Numbered from the stretch's first letter, positions 53,321 through 62,831 are shown. The stretch: DNA of 64,000 bases from Rhodoferax lacus (GCF_003415675.1 NZ_QFZK01000014.1:1-64000); one strand, 5' to 3'. Notes: generated from the sequence alone by a model not told the origin. A program made the numbers and translations.

Positions 53321-54319
53321 ATGAAACTCCAACACAAGCTCTCCCTGCTTTTTGCCGCTGTAGCCCTCACCGCCAGCCACCTGGCCTCCGCCCAAACACT
53401 GCTCAATGCGTCCTACGACGTATCGCGCGAGTTCTACAAGGACGTGAACACCGCGTTTGTGGCCAGCTACAAGAAGAGCACGGGCAAGGACGTCAAGATT
53501 GACCAGTCGCACGGCGGCTCCAGCGCACAGGCACGTGCTGTCAACGACGGCCTGGACGCCGATGTGGTGACCATGAACACCACCACCGATGTGGACTTTT
53601 TGGCCAGCACCGGCATCGTCGCCAAAGACTGGAACAAGCGCTTTGCCCACAACGCCTCGCCCACGTCGAGCACCATGCTGTTCCTCACGCGCAACGGCAA
53701 CCCCAAGGGCATCAAGGACTGGGACGACCTGACCAAGCCCGGCGTGTCGGTGGTGGTGGTCAACCCCAAGACCGGCGGCAACGGCCGTATGGCCTACCTG
53801 GCGGCCTGGGGTTATGCGCGCAAAAAGGGCGGCACCGATGCACAGGCCGCCGAGTTCGTGGGCAAGCTCTACAAGAACGTGCCGGTGCTGGCCAAGGGCG
53901 GACGCGATGCCACCACCATCTTTCTGCAACGCAATATCGGCGATGTGCTGGTGACCTTCGAGTCCGAAGTGGTGTCGGTGGACCGCGAGTTTGGCACTGG
54001 CAAGGTGGATGCGATTCACCCCAGCATCAGCATCGTGGCCGAAAACCCGGTGGCCGTGGTGGAACGCACCGTGGCCAAGAAGGGCACGGCCGACCTGGCC
54101 AAAGCCTATCTGAGCTACCTGTACACCGACGAAGCGCAAGAGATCGCCGCCAAGCACGCACTGCGCCCCACCAATGCCGCCATCCTCAAAAAATACGCCG
54201 CCACCTTCAAGCCCATTCAGTTGTTCACCGTGGAAGAACTGTTCGGCTCGCTGGCCGAAGCGCAGAAGGTGCACTTCAATGACGGCGGGCAGTTCGACAA
54301 GCTGTATACGGTGAAGTAA
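53321..54319 (+). CDS. sbp: Periplasmic sulfate-binding protein, second copy
   Basis: A 332-residue sulfate-binding protein with a signal peptide (cleavage near HLASAQT). The ligand region SHGGSSAQARAVNDGLDAD and the segment [11 protein letters not shown] match Sbp. It directly precedes cysTWA, so it is the main partner of that importer. It differs from the paralogue at 3604 through most of its length. Confidence 0.95.
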   Translation: MKLQHKLSLLFAAVALTASHLASAQTLLNASYDVSREFYKDVNTAFVASYKKSTGKDVKIDQSHGGSSAQARAVNDGLDADVVTMNTTTDVDFLASTGIVAKDWNKRFAHNASPTSSTMLFLTRNGNPKGIKDWDDLTKPGVSVVVVNPKTGGNGRMAYLAAWGYARKKGGTDAQAAEFVGKLYKNVPVLAKGGRDATTIFLQRNIGDVLVTFESEVVSVDREFGTGKVDAIHPSISIVAENPVAVVERTVAKKGTADLAKAYLSYLYTDEAQEIAAKHALRPTNAAILKKYAATFKPIQLFTVEELFGSLAEAQKVHFNDGGQFDKLYTVK

Positions 54320-54440
54320 GGGCCAGTCCCTGTCCCTGCATGTTTCAACCAGTGACAGCGCGTCACCGGTTGGCCGCGCTCTTTGCCGTGGTTCTCAACA
54401 ACCTGAGAATCGCAGTTAAACCACCCCCCTTGCTCGGTTT

Positions 54441-54454
54441 TGGCATAAGCAAAC
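54441..54454 (+). promoter_or_regulatory. ATAAGCAAAC motif upstream of cysT
   Basis: TGGCATAAGCAAAC lies about 97 bp before the cysT start, within the 231-bp gap after sbp. It shares its core and flanks with the motif before sbp. A second promoter for cysTWA under the same regulator is a reasonable inference. The rest of the gap shows a CCCCCAAGGGG hairpin-like stretch (about 54521-54531) and no gene. Confidence 0.45.
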
Positions 54455-54550
54455 AACCACAAAGTCGTTTGCGCCTGGGCCCGAAGTCCGCAGAATCGCG
54501 CTCTGGCCGCCTTTTGACCCCCAAGGGGTGGCCCTGTTTTTTCCATAGCC

Positions 54551-55402
54551 ATGTCCACATTGACCCTTCCCCGGCGTCCTGCCAAACGCGTGCTGCCCGG
54601 CTTCAACCTGACGCTGGGCTACACGCTGTTCTACCTGAGCGTGATCGTGCTGATCCCGCTCTCGGCCCTGATCTTCAAGACCTTCACCCTGACCTGGGAC
54701 CAGTTTGTAATGGCCGTCACCAGCCCGCGCGTGATGGCGTCGTACCGGCTGACCTTTGGCGCCTCGCTGATTGCGGCCACGGTGAACGCGGTGTTTGGCC
54801 TGCTGGTTGCCTGGGTGCTGGTGCGTTATTCATTTCCCGGCAAGAAGATCATCGATGCCCTGGTCGATCTCCCCTTTGCCCTGCCCACCGCGGTGGCCGG
54901 CATTTCGCTCACTGCGCTATTGGCCAGCAATGGCTGGGTCGGCTCGCTCTTGGAGCCCTATGGCGTGCAGCTGGCCTTTAACCGCAATGGCGTGGTGATT
55001 GCACTGATCTTCATCGGCCTGCCCTTTGTGGTGCGCACGGTGCAGCCGGTGCTGGAAGATGCCGAAAAGGAATTGGAAGAGGCCGCCACCTGCCTGGGTG
55101 CCACGCGCCTGCAGACATTTATCCACGTGATCTTTCCCACCATTGCCCCGGCCCTCCTGACCGGTTTTGCCATGGCCTTTGCCCGCGCCATTGGCGAGTA
55201 CGGCTCGGTGATTTTTATCGCCGGCAACATGCCCATGGTGTCCGAGATCACGCCCCTCATCATCATTGGCAAGCTCGAGCAGTACGACTACGCCGGCGCC
55301 ACCGCCGTGGCCGTGGTGCTGCTGGTGATTTCATTCGCCCTTCTGCTGGTGATCAACGCCCTGCAAGCCTGGCAGCGCCGCCGCAATGGAGCCCAGTCAT
55401 GA
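54551..55402 (+). CDS. cysT: Sulfate ABC transporter permease CysT
   Basis: A 283-residue permease with about six membrane segments and the CysT patterns [20 protein letters not shown] and [21 protein letters not shown]. It pairs with CysW. The stop overlaps the cysW start by 4 nt. Confidence 0.96.
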   Translation: MSTLTLPRRPAKRVLPGFNLTLGYTLFYLSVIVLIPLSALIFKTFTLTWDQFVMAVTSPRVMASYRLTFGASLIAATVNAVFGLLVAWVLVRYSFPGKKIIDALVDLPFALPTAVAGISLTALLASNGWVGSLLEPYGVQLAFNRNGVVIALIFIGLPFVVRTVQPVLEDAEKELEEAATCLGATRLQTFIHVIFPTIAPALLTGFAMAFARAIGEYGSVIFIAGNMPMVSEITPLIIIGKLEQYDYAGATAVAVVLLVISFALLLVINALQAWQRRRNGAQS

Positions 55403-56313
55403 GCAACACCCGCACCCAACGCACGGCCACTGCCGGCACCACCGAGCCCACCTGGGTCAAGTGGACGCTGCTGTCCATCGCCCTGGTCTTTATCTTCCTG
55501 TTCCTGGTGCTGCCGCTGGCCGCCGTGTTTACCGAGGCCCTGCGCAAGGGCGGCGGCGCAGCACTCGAGGCGCTCAAGGAACCCGACGCCTGGAGCGCCA
55601 TTCGCCTGACCCTCATCACCGCCGCCATTGCCGTGCCGCTGAACCTGGTGTTCGGCGTTGCGGCGGCCTGGTGCATTGCCAAGTACGAGTTCCGGGGCAA
55701 GGCCTTTTTGACCACGCTGGTGGACCTGCCCTTCTCGGTGTCGCCTGTGGTGGCGGGTCTGGTGTACGTGCTCATGTTTGGCGCACAGGGCTGGTTTGGG
55801 CCGTGGCTGCAGGCGCATGACATCAAGATCGTCTTCGCCATTCCCGGCATCGTGCTGGCCACCATCTTCGTGACCTTTCCCTTCATCGCCCGCGAGCTGA
55901 TTCCGCTGATGCAGGCCCAGGGCACCGAGGAAGAGCAGGCTGCGATTGTGCTGGGTGCCACCGGCTGGCAGACCTTCTGGCATGTGACGCTGCCCAACAT
56001 CAAGTGGGGCCTGGTGTATGGCGTGATCCTGTGCAATGCGCGCGCCATGGGTGAGTTTGGCGCTGTGTCCGTGGTGTCCGGCCACATCCGCGGCCAGACC
56101 AACACGATCCCTTTGCATGTGGAAATTTTGTACAACGAATACCAGAGCGTGGCCGCCTTTGCGGTGGCCTCGCTGCTGGCGCTGCTGGCCCTGGTCACAC
56201 TGGTCATCAAGCAGGTGGTGGAGTGGCGCTTTGAGCGCGAACAGAAGGCCGCAGCGGCATTGCCGCCCGAGCGACCAATGGTCATTCCCACCTCCGCTGC
56301 CACCCAAGCCTGA
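55399..56313 (+). CDS. cysW: Sulfate ABC transporter permease CysW
   Basis: A 304-residue permease with six membrane segments, [20 protein letters not shown] and the loop [23 protein letters not shown], as in CysW. It forms the membrane channel with CysT and is coupled to it by an ATGA overlap. Confidence 0.96.
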   Translation: MSNTRTQRTATAGTTEPTWVKWTLLSIALVFIFLFLVLPLAAVFTEALRKGGGAALEALKEPDAWSAIRLTLITAAIAVPLNLVFGVAAAWCIAKYEFRGKAFLTTLVDLPFSVSPVVAGLVYVLMFGAQGWFGPWLQAHDIKIVFAIPGIVLATIFVTFPFIARELIPLMQAQGTEEEQAAIVLGATGWQTFWHVTLPNIKWGLVYGVILCNARAMGEFGAVSVVSGHIRGQTNTIPLHVEILYNEYQSVAAFAVASLLALLALVTLVIKQVVEWRFEREQKAAAALPPERPMVIPTSAATQA

Positions 56314-56342
56314 ACTGAAAACCGTCTTTCGAGAAGAACACC

Positions 56343-57458
56343 ATGAGCATCGCCATCCGCAACGTCAGCAAAGACTTCGGTACCTTCCACGCCCTGCGCG
56401 ACGTCAGCCTGGACATTGAGTCCGGCGAACTGGTCGCACTGCTCGGCCCCTCGGGCTGCGGCAAGACCACACTGCTGCGCATCATTGCCGGGCTGGAGAC
56501 GGCTGACCAAGGCAACATCCTGTTCAGCGGCGAAGACACCACCGACGTGCATGTGCGCGAGCGCAACGTGGGCTTTGTGTTCCAGCACTACGCGCTGTTT
56601 CGCCACATGAGCGTGTTTGACAACGTGGCCTTTGGCCTGCGCATGAAGCCGCGCGCCACAAGGCCCAGTGAGGCCGTCATCAAGCAAAAGGTGCACGACC
56701 TCTTGGGCCTGGTGCAGCTGGACTGGCTCTCGGACCGCTACCCGGCGCAGCTCTCCGGTGGCCAGCGCCAGCGCATTGCACTGGCCCGCGCCCTGGCCGT
56801 GGAGCCCAAGGTGCTGCTGCTCGACGAGCCCTTTGGCGCGCTCGATGCCAAGGTGCGCAAGGAGCTGCGCCGCTGGCTGCGCCGCCTGCACGACGACCTG
56901 CATGTGACCAGCATCTTTGTCACGCACGACCAGGAAGAGGCACTGGAAGTGGCCGACCGCGTGGTGCTGATGAACACCGGCAAGATAGAACAGATCGGCT
57001 CGCCGCAGGAAGTCTGGGACCATCCCGCAAGCCCCTTTGTCTATGGCTTCCTGGGCGATGTGAACCTGTTCCATGGCCGCGCCCACGAGGGCGAAATGCT
57101 GATCGGTGAAGACCAGCGCGGCGTGCGCCTGCAAAGCCCGGAGCACAGCGAAGCGCAGGACGCCAAAGCCTTCGCCTACGTGCGTCCGCACGACCTGGAT
57201 GTGCGCCGCTACGAGGCCGGTGAAAACAGCGGCATTGGCGCCTACCAGCAGCAGCGCGGCATCCCCGCCAAACTGGTGCGCGCCATTGTGGTCGGCCCCA
57301 TCGCCCGCCTGGAGTTACTGCCGCTGGATGCATCGGCTGCCGGCAGCGGCGACATCATCGAGGCGCAAATCGGCGCGCAGCAGTTTGCCGAGCAGGCCTT
57401 CAAAGAAGGCGAAGTACTGGTGCTGACGCCGCGCAAAGCCAGGGTGTTTGTGGCCTGA
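56343..57458 (+). CDS. cysA: Sulfate ABC transporter ATPase CysA
   Basis: A 371-residue ATPase: Walker A GPSGCGKT (35-42), signature LSGGQ (137-141), Walker B ending D161-E162, and a C-terminal TOBE-like regulatory domain (from about 240). It drives sulfate/thiosulfate uptake through CysTW with either of the two sulfate-binding proteins. It lies 29 nt after cysW. Confidence 0.96.
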   Translation: MSIAIRNVSKDFGTFHALRDVSLDIESGELVALLGPSGCGKTTLLRIIAGLETADQGNILFSGEDTTDVHVRERNVGFVFQHYALFRHMSVFDNVAFGLRMKPRATRPSEAVIKQKVHDLLGLVQLDWLSDRYPAQLSGGQRQRIALARALAVEPKVLLLDEPFGALDAKVRKELRRWLRRLHDDLHVTSIFVTHDQEEALEVADRVVLMNTGKIEQIGSPQEVWDHPASPFVYGFLGDVNLFHGRAHEGEMLIGEDQRGVRLQSPEHSEAQDAKAFAYVRPHDLDVRRYEAGENSGIGAYQQQRGIPAKLVRAIVVGPIARLELLPLDASAAGSGDIIEAQIGAQQFAEQAFKEGEVLVLTPRKARVFVA

Positions 57459-57475
57459 GGATTGCCAGAACGCAC

Positions 57476-57510
57476 CATGAAATTCGAACATGGCATGTTG
57501 GAATTTCATG
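57476..57510. promoter_or_regulatory. 35-bp imperfect palindrome upstream of DUF4143 ATPase
   Basis: The left arm CATGAAATTCGAACATG and right arm CATGTTGGAATTTCATG are reverse complements except for one position, around a central G (57493). It lies between the cysA stop and the ATPase start, in AT-richer DNA. It has no T-tract, so it is more likely an operator than a terminator. Confidence 0.7.
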
Positions 57511-57521
57511 GTAAATGGATT

Positions 57522-57537
57522 AGCATGCCGGCATGCT
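57522..57537. promoter_or_regulatory. 16-bp perfect palindrome over the ATPase start codon
   Basis: AGCATGCC/GGCATGCT is a perfect palindrome that includes the ATG at 57533-57535. It could be a second operator; with no loop it would form only a short RNA stem. It lies 12 bp after the 35-bp palindrome. Confidence 0.65.
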
Positions 57538-58690
57538 GAACCGGGATGCACTTGAAAAAACCATAGCCGCTGCGCTGGCGCGCTCGCGCGGTGTGGTGCT
57601 GCAAGGCCCTCGCCAGTCGGGCAAAAGCACGCTGGCGCAGCGCTTTCTCCCGCGCGATTCGGCCAACTATTTCGACCTGGAGTATCCGCCCCACGCACAG
57701 CGCCTGGAGCAGGCCACGCAAACCCTGGAGCAGCTCTCAGGCCTGGTGGTCATTGACGAAGTGCAGCTGCGCCCATCCCTTTTCCCTTTGCTGCGCAGCC
57801 TGATGGACCGCTCCAACGCGCCAGGGCAGTACCTGCTGCTGGGTAGCGCCTCGCCCCAACTGATGCAGCAGGCCGGCGAGTCCTTGCTGGGTCGGGTGGA
57901 AACGGTGGAAGTCAGTGGCTTTGATCTGGATGAGGTGTGCAAGGCACAAGGCCACTACAGCGACGCAGTGGCCAACGCGCTGTGGCTGCGGGGTGGCTTT
58001 CCACGCGCGTATCTGGCGGCCAACGACGAGGACAGCTTTGTCTGGCGCATGAACGCGATTGCGGACCATGTGCGGGTGGACATGCCACAGTTTGGAATCA
58101 ACATCGCAGCCCCGGCGATGTTGCGCTTCTGGACCATGCTGGCCCACTACCACGGACAGATCTGGTCGGCCGCACCGTTCGCCCAATCCATGGGCGTTTC
58201 AGAGCCCACCATACGGCGCTACCTGGACACCCTCACGCAAACCTTGATGGTGCGGCAACTCCAACCCTGGCATGAAAACCTGGGCAAGCGCCAGGTCAAG
58301 GCACCCAAGGTCTATTTTCGGGACACCGGTTTTTTGCATGCGCTGATGGGTGTGCACAACTTGACCGAATTGCTGGCGCACCCGCACCACGGGGCGAGCT
58401 GGGAAGGCTTTGCACTGGAGCAGATTCTGCGCATCGCCAAACCCACCGAGGCTTTTTTCTGGGCCACGCACCAGGGCGCCGAGCTGGACTTGCTGATGCT
58501 GCGCGGCCAGCAGCGTATTGGCGTGGAATTCAAGCGCTCACTGGCACCCACTGTCAGCACCAGCATGCGCATTGCGCTGCATGACCTGAAACTCGATGTG
58601 CTGTACGTGGTCTACCCCGGCCTGCACCGCTACAAGCTCAGCGAACAGGTCGAAGCAGTGCCGCTGTGGGCCCTGCTGCCCACACGCTGA
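57533..58690 (+). CDS. AAA_14/DUF4143 ATPase
   Basis: A 385-residue ATPase: Walker A GPRQSGKST (25-33), Walker B VVIDEVQ with D75-E76, a sensor LLGSASP, a middle winged-helix-like region (AQSMGVSEPTIRRYLDTL) and the C-terminal DUF4143 nuclease-like domain (GAELDLLM...GVEFKRS). Members are common, often solitary and of unknown function. No canonical Shine-Dalgarno is seen because the palindrome occupies the site. Confidence 0.9.
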   Translation: MLNRDALEKTIAAALARSRGVVLQGPRQSGKSTLAQRFLPRDSANYFDLEYPPHAQRLEQATQTLEQLSGLVVIDEVQLRPSLFPLLRSLMDRSNAPGQYLLLGSASPQLMQQAGESLLGRVETVEVSGFDLDEVCKAQGHYSDAVANALWLRGGFPRAYLAANDEDSFVWRMNAIADHVRVDMPQFGINIAAPAMLRFWTMLAHYHGQIWSAAPFAQSMGVSEPTIRRYLDTLTQTLMVRQLQPWHENLGKRQVKAPKVYFRDTGFLHALMGVHNLTELLAHPHHGASWEGFALEQILRIAKPTEAFFWATHQGAELDLLMLRGQQRIGVEFKRSLAPTVSTSMRIALHDLKLDVLYVVYPGLHRYKLSEQVEAVPLWALLPTR

Positions 58691-58812
58691 ACCGTCGGTG
58701 GCATCTGGCCGTGCAGGCTGGCAACGGCATCCTCTACGGGTATATGCGCCCTTGACACCCGGGCGCGGCAAGCAGATTGTGGCAGGCTGTTTTGTCCTCG
58801 CCGGAAACGCCC

Positions 58813-60756
58813 ATGCCTGTCTCTTCCCATCAGCACATTGCCACTGTCATGCAGGTGGCCTCCGACGCCCGCGCCCTTGTGGGCGGCGCGCTGGCGCGCG
58901 AGCAGGTCATCCATGACTCGTGGCTGCGCTGCGTGCACGAGCACCGGCTGGACCCCACGCGTATGCAGGAGGCCATCATCGTGCCGCAGGCGCGGCTGCG
59001 CGAGCACAAGGAGCAGATGGAGAGCCTGCTGCACATTGCGCGCCACGGCCTGGAGTCGCTCTACAGCAAGGTGAGTGGCCTGGGCTATGTGGTGTTGCTG
59101 ACCGATGCGCGCGGTATCACCGTGGACTTTCTGGGCGACCTGGTGTTTGAGCCCAGCCTGCGCAAGGCCGGCCTCTACCTGGGGGCCGACTGGAGCGAGC
59201 ACCACGCCGGCACCTGCGGCGTGGGCACCTGCATCAGCACCGGCCAGGCGCTCACCGTGCATCTGGATGACCACTTCGATGCCACCCACATCCCGCTGAC
59301 CTGCACCAGCGCGCCCATCTACGACAGCCACGGGCACCTGAGCGCGGTGCTGGACATCTCGCGCTTGAGCTCGTCGCAGCCCAAGGAGAGCCAGCACCTG
59401 GCCCTGCAGCTCGTGAGCATGGTGGCGCATGACATCGAAAACGCCGCCTTCCTGCAGCGCCACCGGCGCGACTGGATAGTGCGGCTCGCGGGTGCGCCGC
59501 AGTTTCTGGAGGTGCAACCCGAATACCTGCTGGCGCTGGATGCCAATGGGCGTGTGGTGGGCCACAACCGGCGCGCCCAGCTCGGCCTGCAATCGGTCAA
59601 CCATGGCACGCTGCTGGGTGCGCGCTTTGAGGCCCTGTTCGACCTGCCCTTTGCCCACATCGGCCGCTTTGTCAAAACCGAGCCCAGCGACCAGCGTGCC
59701 GTCATGGTCACCGGCCTGCGGCGCCTGCTGTTTTTGTCGGCCACACCGCCACCCCCTGCGCCCGTGCTGGTGCGCGATGCCAAGGCGACAGTGGCCGTGC
59801 TGCCCGCGCCCCTGGCCGCCCTGTCGGCGGGCGACCCCGCCCTGGACCTGCAGATCAAGCGCGCCGCCATGCTGGTGAATTCGCCCATCAGCCTGCTGGT
59901 GACCGGCGAGACCGGCTCGGGCAAGGAGTACTTTGCCAAGGCAATCCACGCCAGCGGCGTGCGCCAGCAGCGGCCCTTTGTGGCGGTGAACTGCGCCGCC
60001 ATCCCCGAGGCGCTGATCGAGAGCGAGCTGTTTGGCCACCTGCCCGGCAGCTTCTCGGGCGCCAGCTCGCGCGGCAAGCGCGGGCTGATCCAGGAGGCCG
60101 ACGGTGGCACGCTGTTTCTGGATGAGATTGGCGACATGCCCCTGCCCCTGCAGGCGCGGCTGCTGCGCGTGCTGTCCGAGCGCGAGGTGCTGCCCGTGGG
60201 CGCCCTGAAGCCGATCCCCGTGAACATCCGCGTGATAGCCGCCACCCACGCGCCGCTGGAGCAACTGGTGCAGCGCGGCGGCTTTCGCGATGACCTGTAC
60301 TACCGCCTGAACGGTGCGCACTTCAGCCTGCCGCCCCTGCGCGCGCGCACCGACCGCGGCCTGATGATGGACCGCCTGCTGGGCGGGCGCAGCCTGAGCC
60401 CAGCCGCCCGCGCCCAGCTCATGGCCCACCCCTGGCCGGGGAATTTGCGCGAGCTCAAGAACGTGCTGGAGTACGCCTGCAGCATGCGGGAGAGCGGCGA
60501 TATCGACACCGACGACCTGCCCGCGCTGGCCACCAGCAACCGCACGCAAGCCCTGCTGCACGAGGCACCCACGCCAGCCGCTGCGCACGGCCAGCCTGCT
60601 GCCAGCACGGACACTGAAAGCAGCCAGGACCTGCGGCAACGGCTGCAGGCGGCCCACTGGAATGTGAGCGCGGTGGCGCGTGACATGCAGCTCTCGCGCA
60701 TGACGCTGTACCGCCGCATGCAGCGTGCGGGCATCGTGCCGCCCAACCGCGCATAG
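58813..60756 (+). CDS. Sigma-54-dependent activator, AcoR-like
   Basis: A 647-residue regulator: N-terminal GAF-like sensor (about 75-220), sigma-54 AAA+ domain (Walker A GETGSGKE at 365-372) and a C-terminal Fis-type HTH (about 605-640, NVSAVARDMQLSRMTLYRRM). The sigma-54 contact loop is GSFSGA (412-417) rather than GAFTGA, a conservative variant. The next gene has a sigma-54-type promoter with nearby inverted repeats, so it is the likely target. ATG 58813 is chosen over one 36 nt upstream. Confidence 0.92.
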   Translation: MPVSSHQHIATVMQVASDARALVGGALAREQVIHDSWLRCVHEHRLDPTRMQEAIIVPQARLREHKEQMESLLHIARHGLESLYSKVSGLGYVVLLTDARGITVDFLGDLVFEPSLRKAGLYLGADWSEHHAGTCGVGTCISTGQALTVHLDDHFDATHIPLTCTSAPIYDSHGHLSAVLDISRLSSSQPKESQHLALQLVSMVAHDIENAAFLQRHRRDWIVRLAGAPQFLEVQPEYLLALDANGRVVGHNRRAQLGLQSVNHGTLLGARFEALFDLPFAHIGRFVKTEPSDQRAVMVTGLRRLLFLSATPPPPAPVLVRDAKATVAVLPAPLAALSAGDPALDLQIKRAAMLVNSPISLLVTGETGSGKEYFAKAIHASGVRQQRPFVAVNCAAIPEALIESELFGHLPGSFSGASSRGKRGLIQEADGGTLFLDEIGDMPLPLQARLLRVLSEREVLPVGALKPIPVNIRVIAATHAPLEQLVQRGGFRDDLYYRLNGAHFSLPPLRARTDRGLMMDRLLGGRSLSPAARAQLMAHPWPGNLRELKNVLEYACSMRESGDIDTDDLPALATSNRTQALLHEAPTPAAAHGQPAASTDTESSQDLRQRLQAAHWNVSAVARDMQLSRMTLYRRMQRAGIVPPNRA

Positions 60757-60805
60757 GCGACGTATCAGCGGCTGATCAGGCAGTCCACGCACAGGCCTTT
60801 GGGCC

Positions 60806-60852
60806 GTGACAGGTGTCGCGTCTGGCCTGTGACAGCTGTCACCCTGTGACAC
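60806..60852. promoter_or_regulatory. Inverted repeats, probable enhancer sites of the AcoR-like activator
   Basis: GTGACAGCTGTCAC (60829-60842) is a perfect 14-bp palindrome. GTGACAGGTGTCGC (60806-60819) is a near copy centred 23 bp upstream, about two helical turns. A further half-site TGTGACA is at 60845-60851. They lie 65-100 bp before the sigma-54 promoter, the usual place for upstream activator sites. Confidence 0.7.
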
Positions 60853-60906
60853 CCGGCGAAAGCCTGGCGTTTGTTATGAATCAAGGACTTGCGTGGCCCG
60901 CATGCA

Positions 60907-60922
60907 TGGCACGGATATTGAC
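60907..60922 (+). promoter_or_regulatory. Sigma-54 (-24/-12) promoter of the monooxygenase gene
   Basis: TGGCACG, four bases GATA, TTGAC: the -24 element is perfect, the spacing is right, and the -12 element has GA where GC is consensus. It lies about 57 bp before the monooxygenase ATG and next to a sigma-54 activator gene. Confidence 0.72.
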
Positions 60923-60978
60923 TTGTATCTCTGTGAGTCAGCCCGCGTAGAGGCTGGCGCAACACCGGAGACAAACCC

Positions 60979-62775
60979 ATGACAAGCCCCACCCCGTCGC
61001 AACAGGCCAGCACCTGGCTGGCCGACTTTGAAGCCGCCCTTGGCAGCCGCAACCTGGACGCAGCCACAGCGCTCTTTGGCGCAGACTGCTATTGGCGCGA
61101 CCTCGTCAGCTTCACCTGGAACATCTGCACACAGGAAGGCCCCGCAGCCGTGCGCGCCATGCTGGCCGAGCGCCTGGAGGATGCAGCACCTTCGAACTTT
61201 GCCTTGGAAGGCGAGGCCAGCGAAGCCGGTGGCGTGATCGACGCCTGGTTCACGTTCGATACCCGCGTCTCGCGCGGACGCGGCCACCTGCGCCTGCAAG
61301 ACGGCCGGGCCTGGACGCTGCTGACCACCATGGTGGAGCTCAAAGGCTTTGAGGAGAAGACCGGCACCCACCGCATCAAGGGGGCTGAGCACGGCGTGCA
61401 AAAGGGCCGCAAGAACTGGCTGGAACGCCGCAAGGACGAAGAGGCCAGCCTGGGCTACACCGAGCAGCCTTATGTGGTGATTGTGGGTGGCGGTCAGGGC
61501 GGCATCATCCTGGCCGCGCGCCTGCGCCGCCTGGGTGTGCCCACGCTCATCATCGAGAAGAACGCGCGCCCCGGCGACAGCTGGCGCAACCGCTACAAAA
61601 GCCTGTGCCTGCACGATCCGGTCTGGTACGACCACCTGCCCTACATCCCCTTCCCCGATGACTGGCCGGTGTTTGCGCCCAAGGACAAGATTGGGGACTG
61701 GCTGGAGATGTATGCCAAGGTGATGGAGCTCAATTACTGGGGTAACAGCACGGCCCAAAGCGCCCACTTTGACGAGGCCGCAGGCGAGTGGGTGGTGCAG
61801 GTCAACCGCGCCGGCGAGCAGGTTACGCTGAGGCCCAAACAACTCGTCTTTGCACTCGGTGTGTCCGGCTATGCCAACGTGCCCAAGATTGCCGGGGCCG
61901 AGAGTTTTGAAGGCGAGCAACACCACTCCAGCAAGCACCCCGGCCCGGAAAAATACCAGGGCAAAAAAGTGGTGGTACTGGGCTCCAACAACTCGGCCCA
62001 CGACATCTGCGCCGCACTGTGGGAAAACGATGTGGACGTCACCATGGTCCAGCGCAGCAGCACCCACATTGCGCCCTCACAGGCGCTGATGGAGCTGGCC
62101 CTGGGCGGGCTGTACAGCGAAGAAGCAGTGAAGAATGGCATAGACCACCACAAGGCCGACCTGGTGTTTGCCAGCGTGCCCTACAAGATCATGCACAGCT
62201 TCCACATCCCGGTGTACGAGGAAATGAAGAAGCGCGAGGCCGACCTGTATGGCCGCCTGGAGAAGGCCGGCTTCATGCTGGACTTCGGCGATGACGGCTC
62301 GGGCCTGTTCATGAAGTACCTGCGACGCGGCTCCGGCTACTACATCGACGTGGGCGCCAGCGAGCTGGTGGCCAACGGCAGCATCAAGCTCAAGAGCCGG
62401 GTCAACATCGAGCGCATCAACCTCAAGTCGGTCACGCTCACCGACGGCACCGAGTTACCCGCCGACGTGCTGGTCTATGCCACTGGCTTTGGCTCCATGA
62501 ACCAGTTTCTGTCGGACATCGTCTCGCCCGAGGTGGCCAACCGCGTCGGCAAGGTCTGGGGCCTGGGATCGAGCACCACCAAAGACCCCGGCCCCTGGGA
62601 GGGCGAGCTGCGCAATATGTGGAAGCCCACCAACCAGCCGCAGCTGTGGATACACGGCGGCAACCTGCACCAGAGCCGCCACTACTCGCAGTTCCTGTCG
62701 CTGCAGCTCAAGGCACGCTACGAGGGGCTGGAGACGCCGGTGTACCAGCAGGCCGAGGTGCACCACCTGCGGTAG
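60979..62775 (+). CDS. Flavin-containing monooxygenase with N-terminal NTF2-like domain
   Basis: A 598-residue protein. Residues about 1-155 resemble an NTF2/SnoaL-like domain. Then comes a two-Rossmann flavin monooxygenase: FAD motif GGGQGG (170-175), a FxGxxxH-type segment at F310, and NADPH motif GSNNSA (335-340). It probably oxygenates a small organic substrate or acts as a Baeyer-Villiger-like enzyme. The sigma-54 promoter and AcoR-like regulator suggest induction by that substrate. Confidence 0.9.
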   Translation: MTSPTPSQQASTWLADFEAALGSRNLDAATALFGADCYWRDLVSFTWNICTQEGPAAVRAMLAERLEDAAPSNFALEGEASEAGGVIDAWFTFDTRVSRGRGHLRLQDGRAWTLLTTMVELKGFEEKTGTHRIKGAEHGVQKGRKNWLERRKDEEASLGYTEQPYVVIVGGGQGGIILAARLRRLGVPTLIIEKNARPGDSWRNRYKSLCLHDPVWYDHLPYIPFPDDWPVFAPKDKIGDWLEMYAKVMELNYWGNSTAQSAHFDEAAGEWVVQVNRAGEQVTLRPKQLVFALGVSGYANVPKIAGAESFEGEQHHSSKHPGPEKYQGKKVVVLGSNNSAHDICAALWENDVDVTMVQRSSTHIAPSQALMELALGGLYSEEAVKNGIDHHKADLVFASVPYKIMHSFHIPVYEEMKKREADLYGRLEKAGFMLDFGDDGSGLFMKYLRRGSGYYIDVGASELVANGSIKLKSRVNIERINLKSVTLTDGTELPADVLVYATGFGSMNQFLSDIVSPEVANRVGKVWGLGSSTTKDPGPWEGELRNMWKPTNQPQLWIHGGNLHQSRHYSQFLSLQLKARYEGLETPVYQQAEVHHLR

Positions 62776-62799
62776 GTCGACACCAGCGCGATTAAGCGC

Positions 62800-62831
62800 C
62801 ATAATTGGCTCTTATTTAGGAGCTGATTATG
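62800..62831. promoter_or_regulatory. Inverted repeat over the antitoxin start, putative operator
   Basis: CATAATTGGCTC and GAGCTGATTATG form 12-bp arms with 10 of 12 positions paired around TTATTTAG. They cover the Shine-Dalgarno (TAGGAG) and ATG of the antitoxin. Autoregulatory operators at this position are usual for Phd/YefM-type antitoxins. Confidence 0.6.

Noticed and set aside
58630..60852. Open frame of about 740 codons on the minus strand
   Set aside because: It is the antisense shadow of the sigma-54 activator gene. Its product is low-complexity (Gln, His, Ala and Arg rich) with no domain, as expected from GC-rich codon bias.
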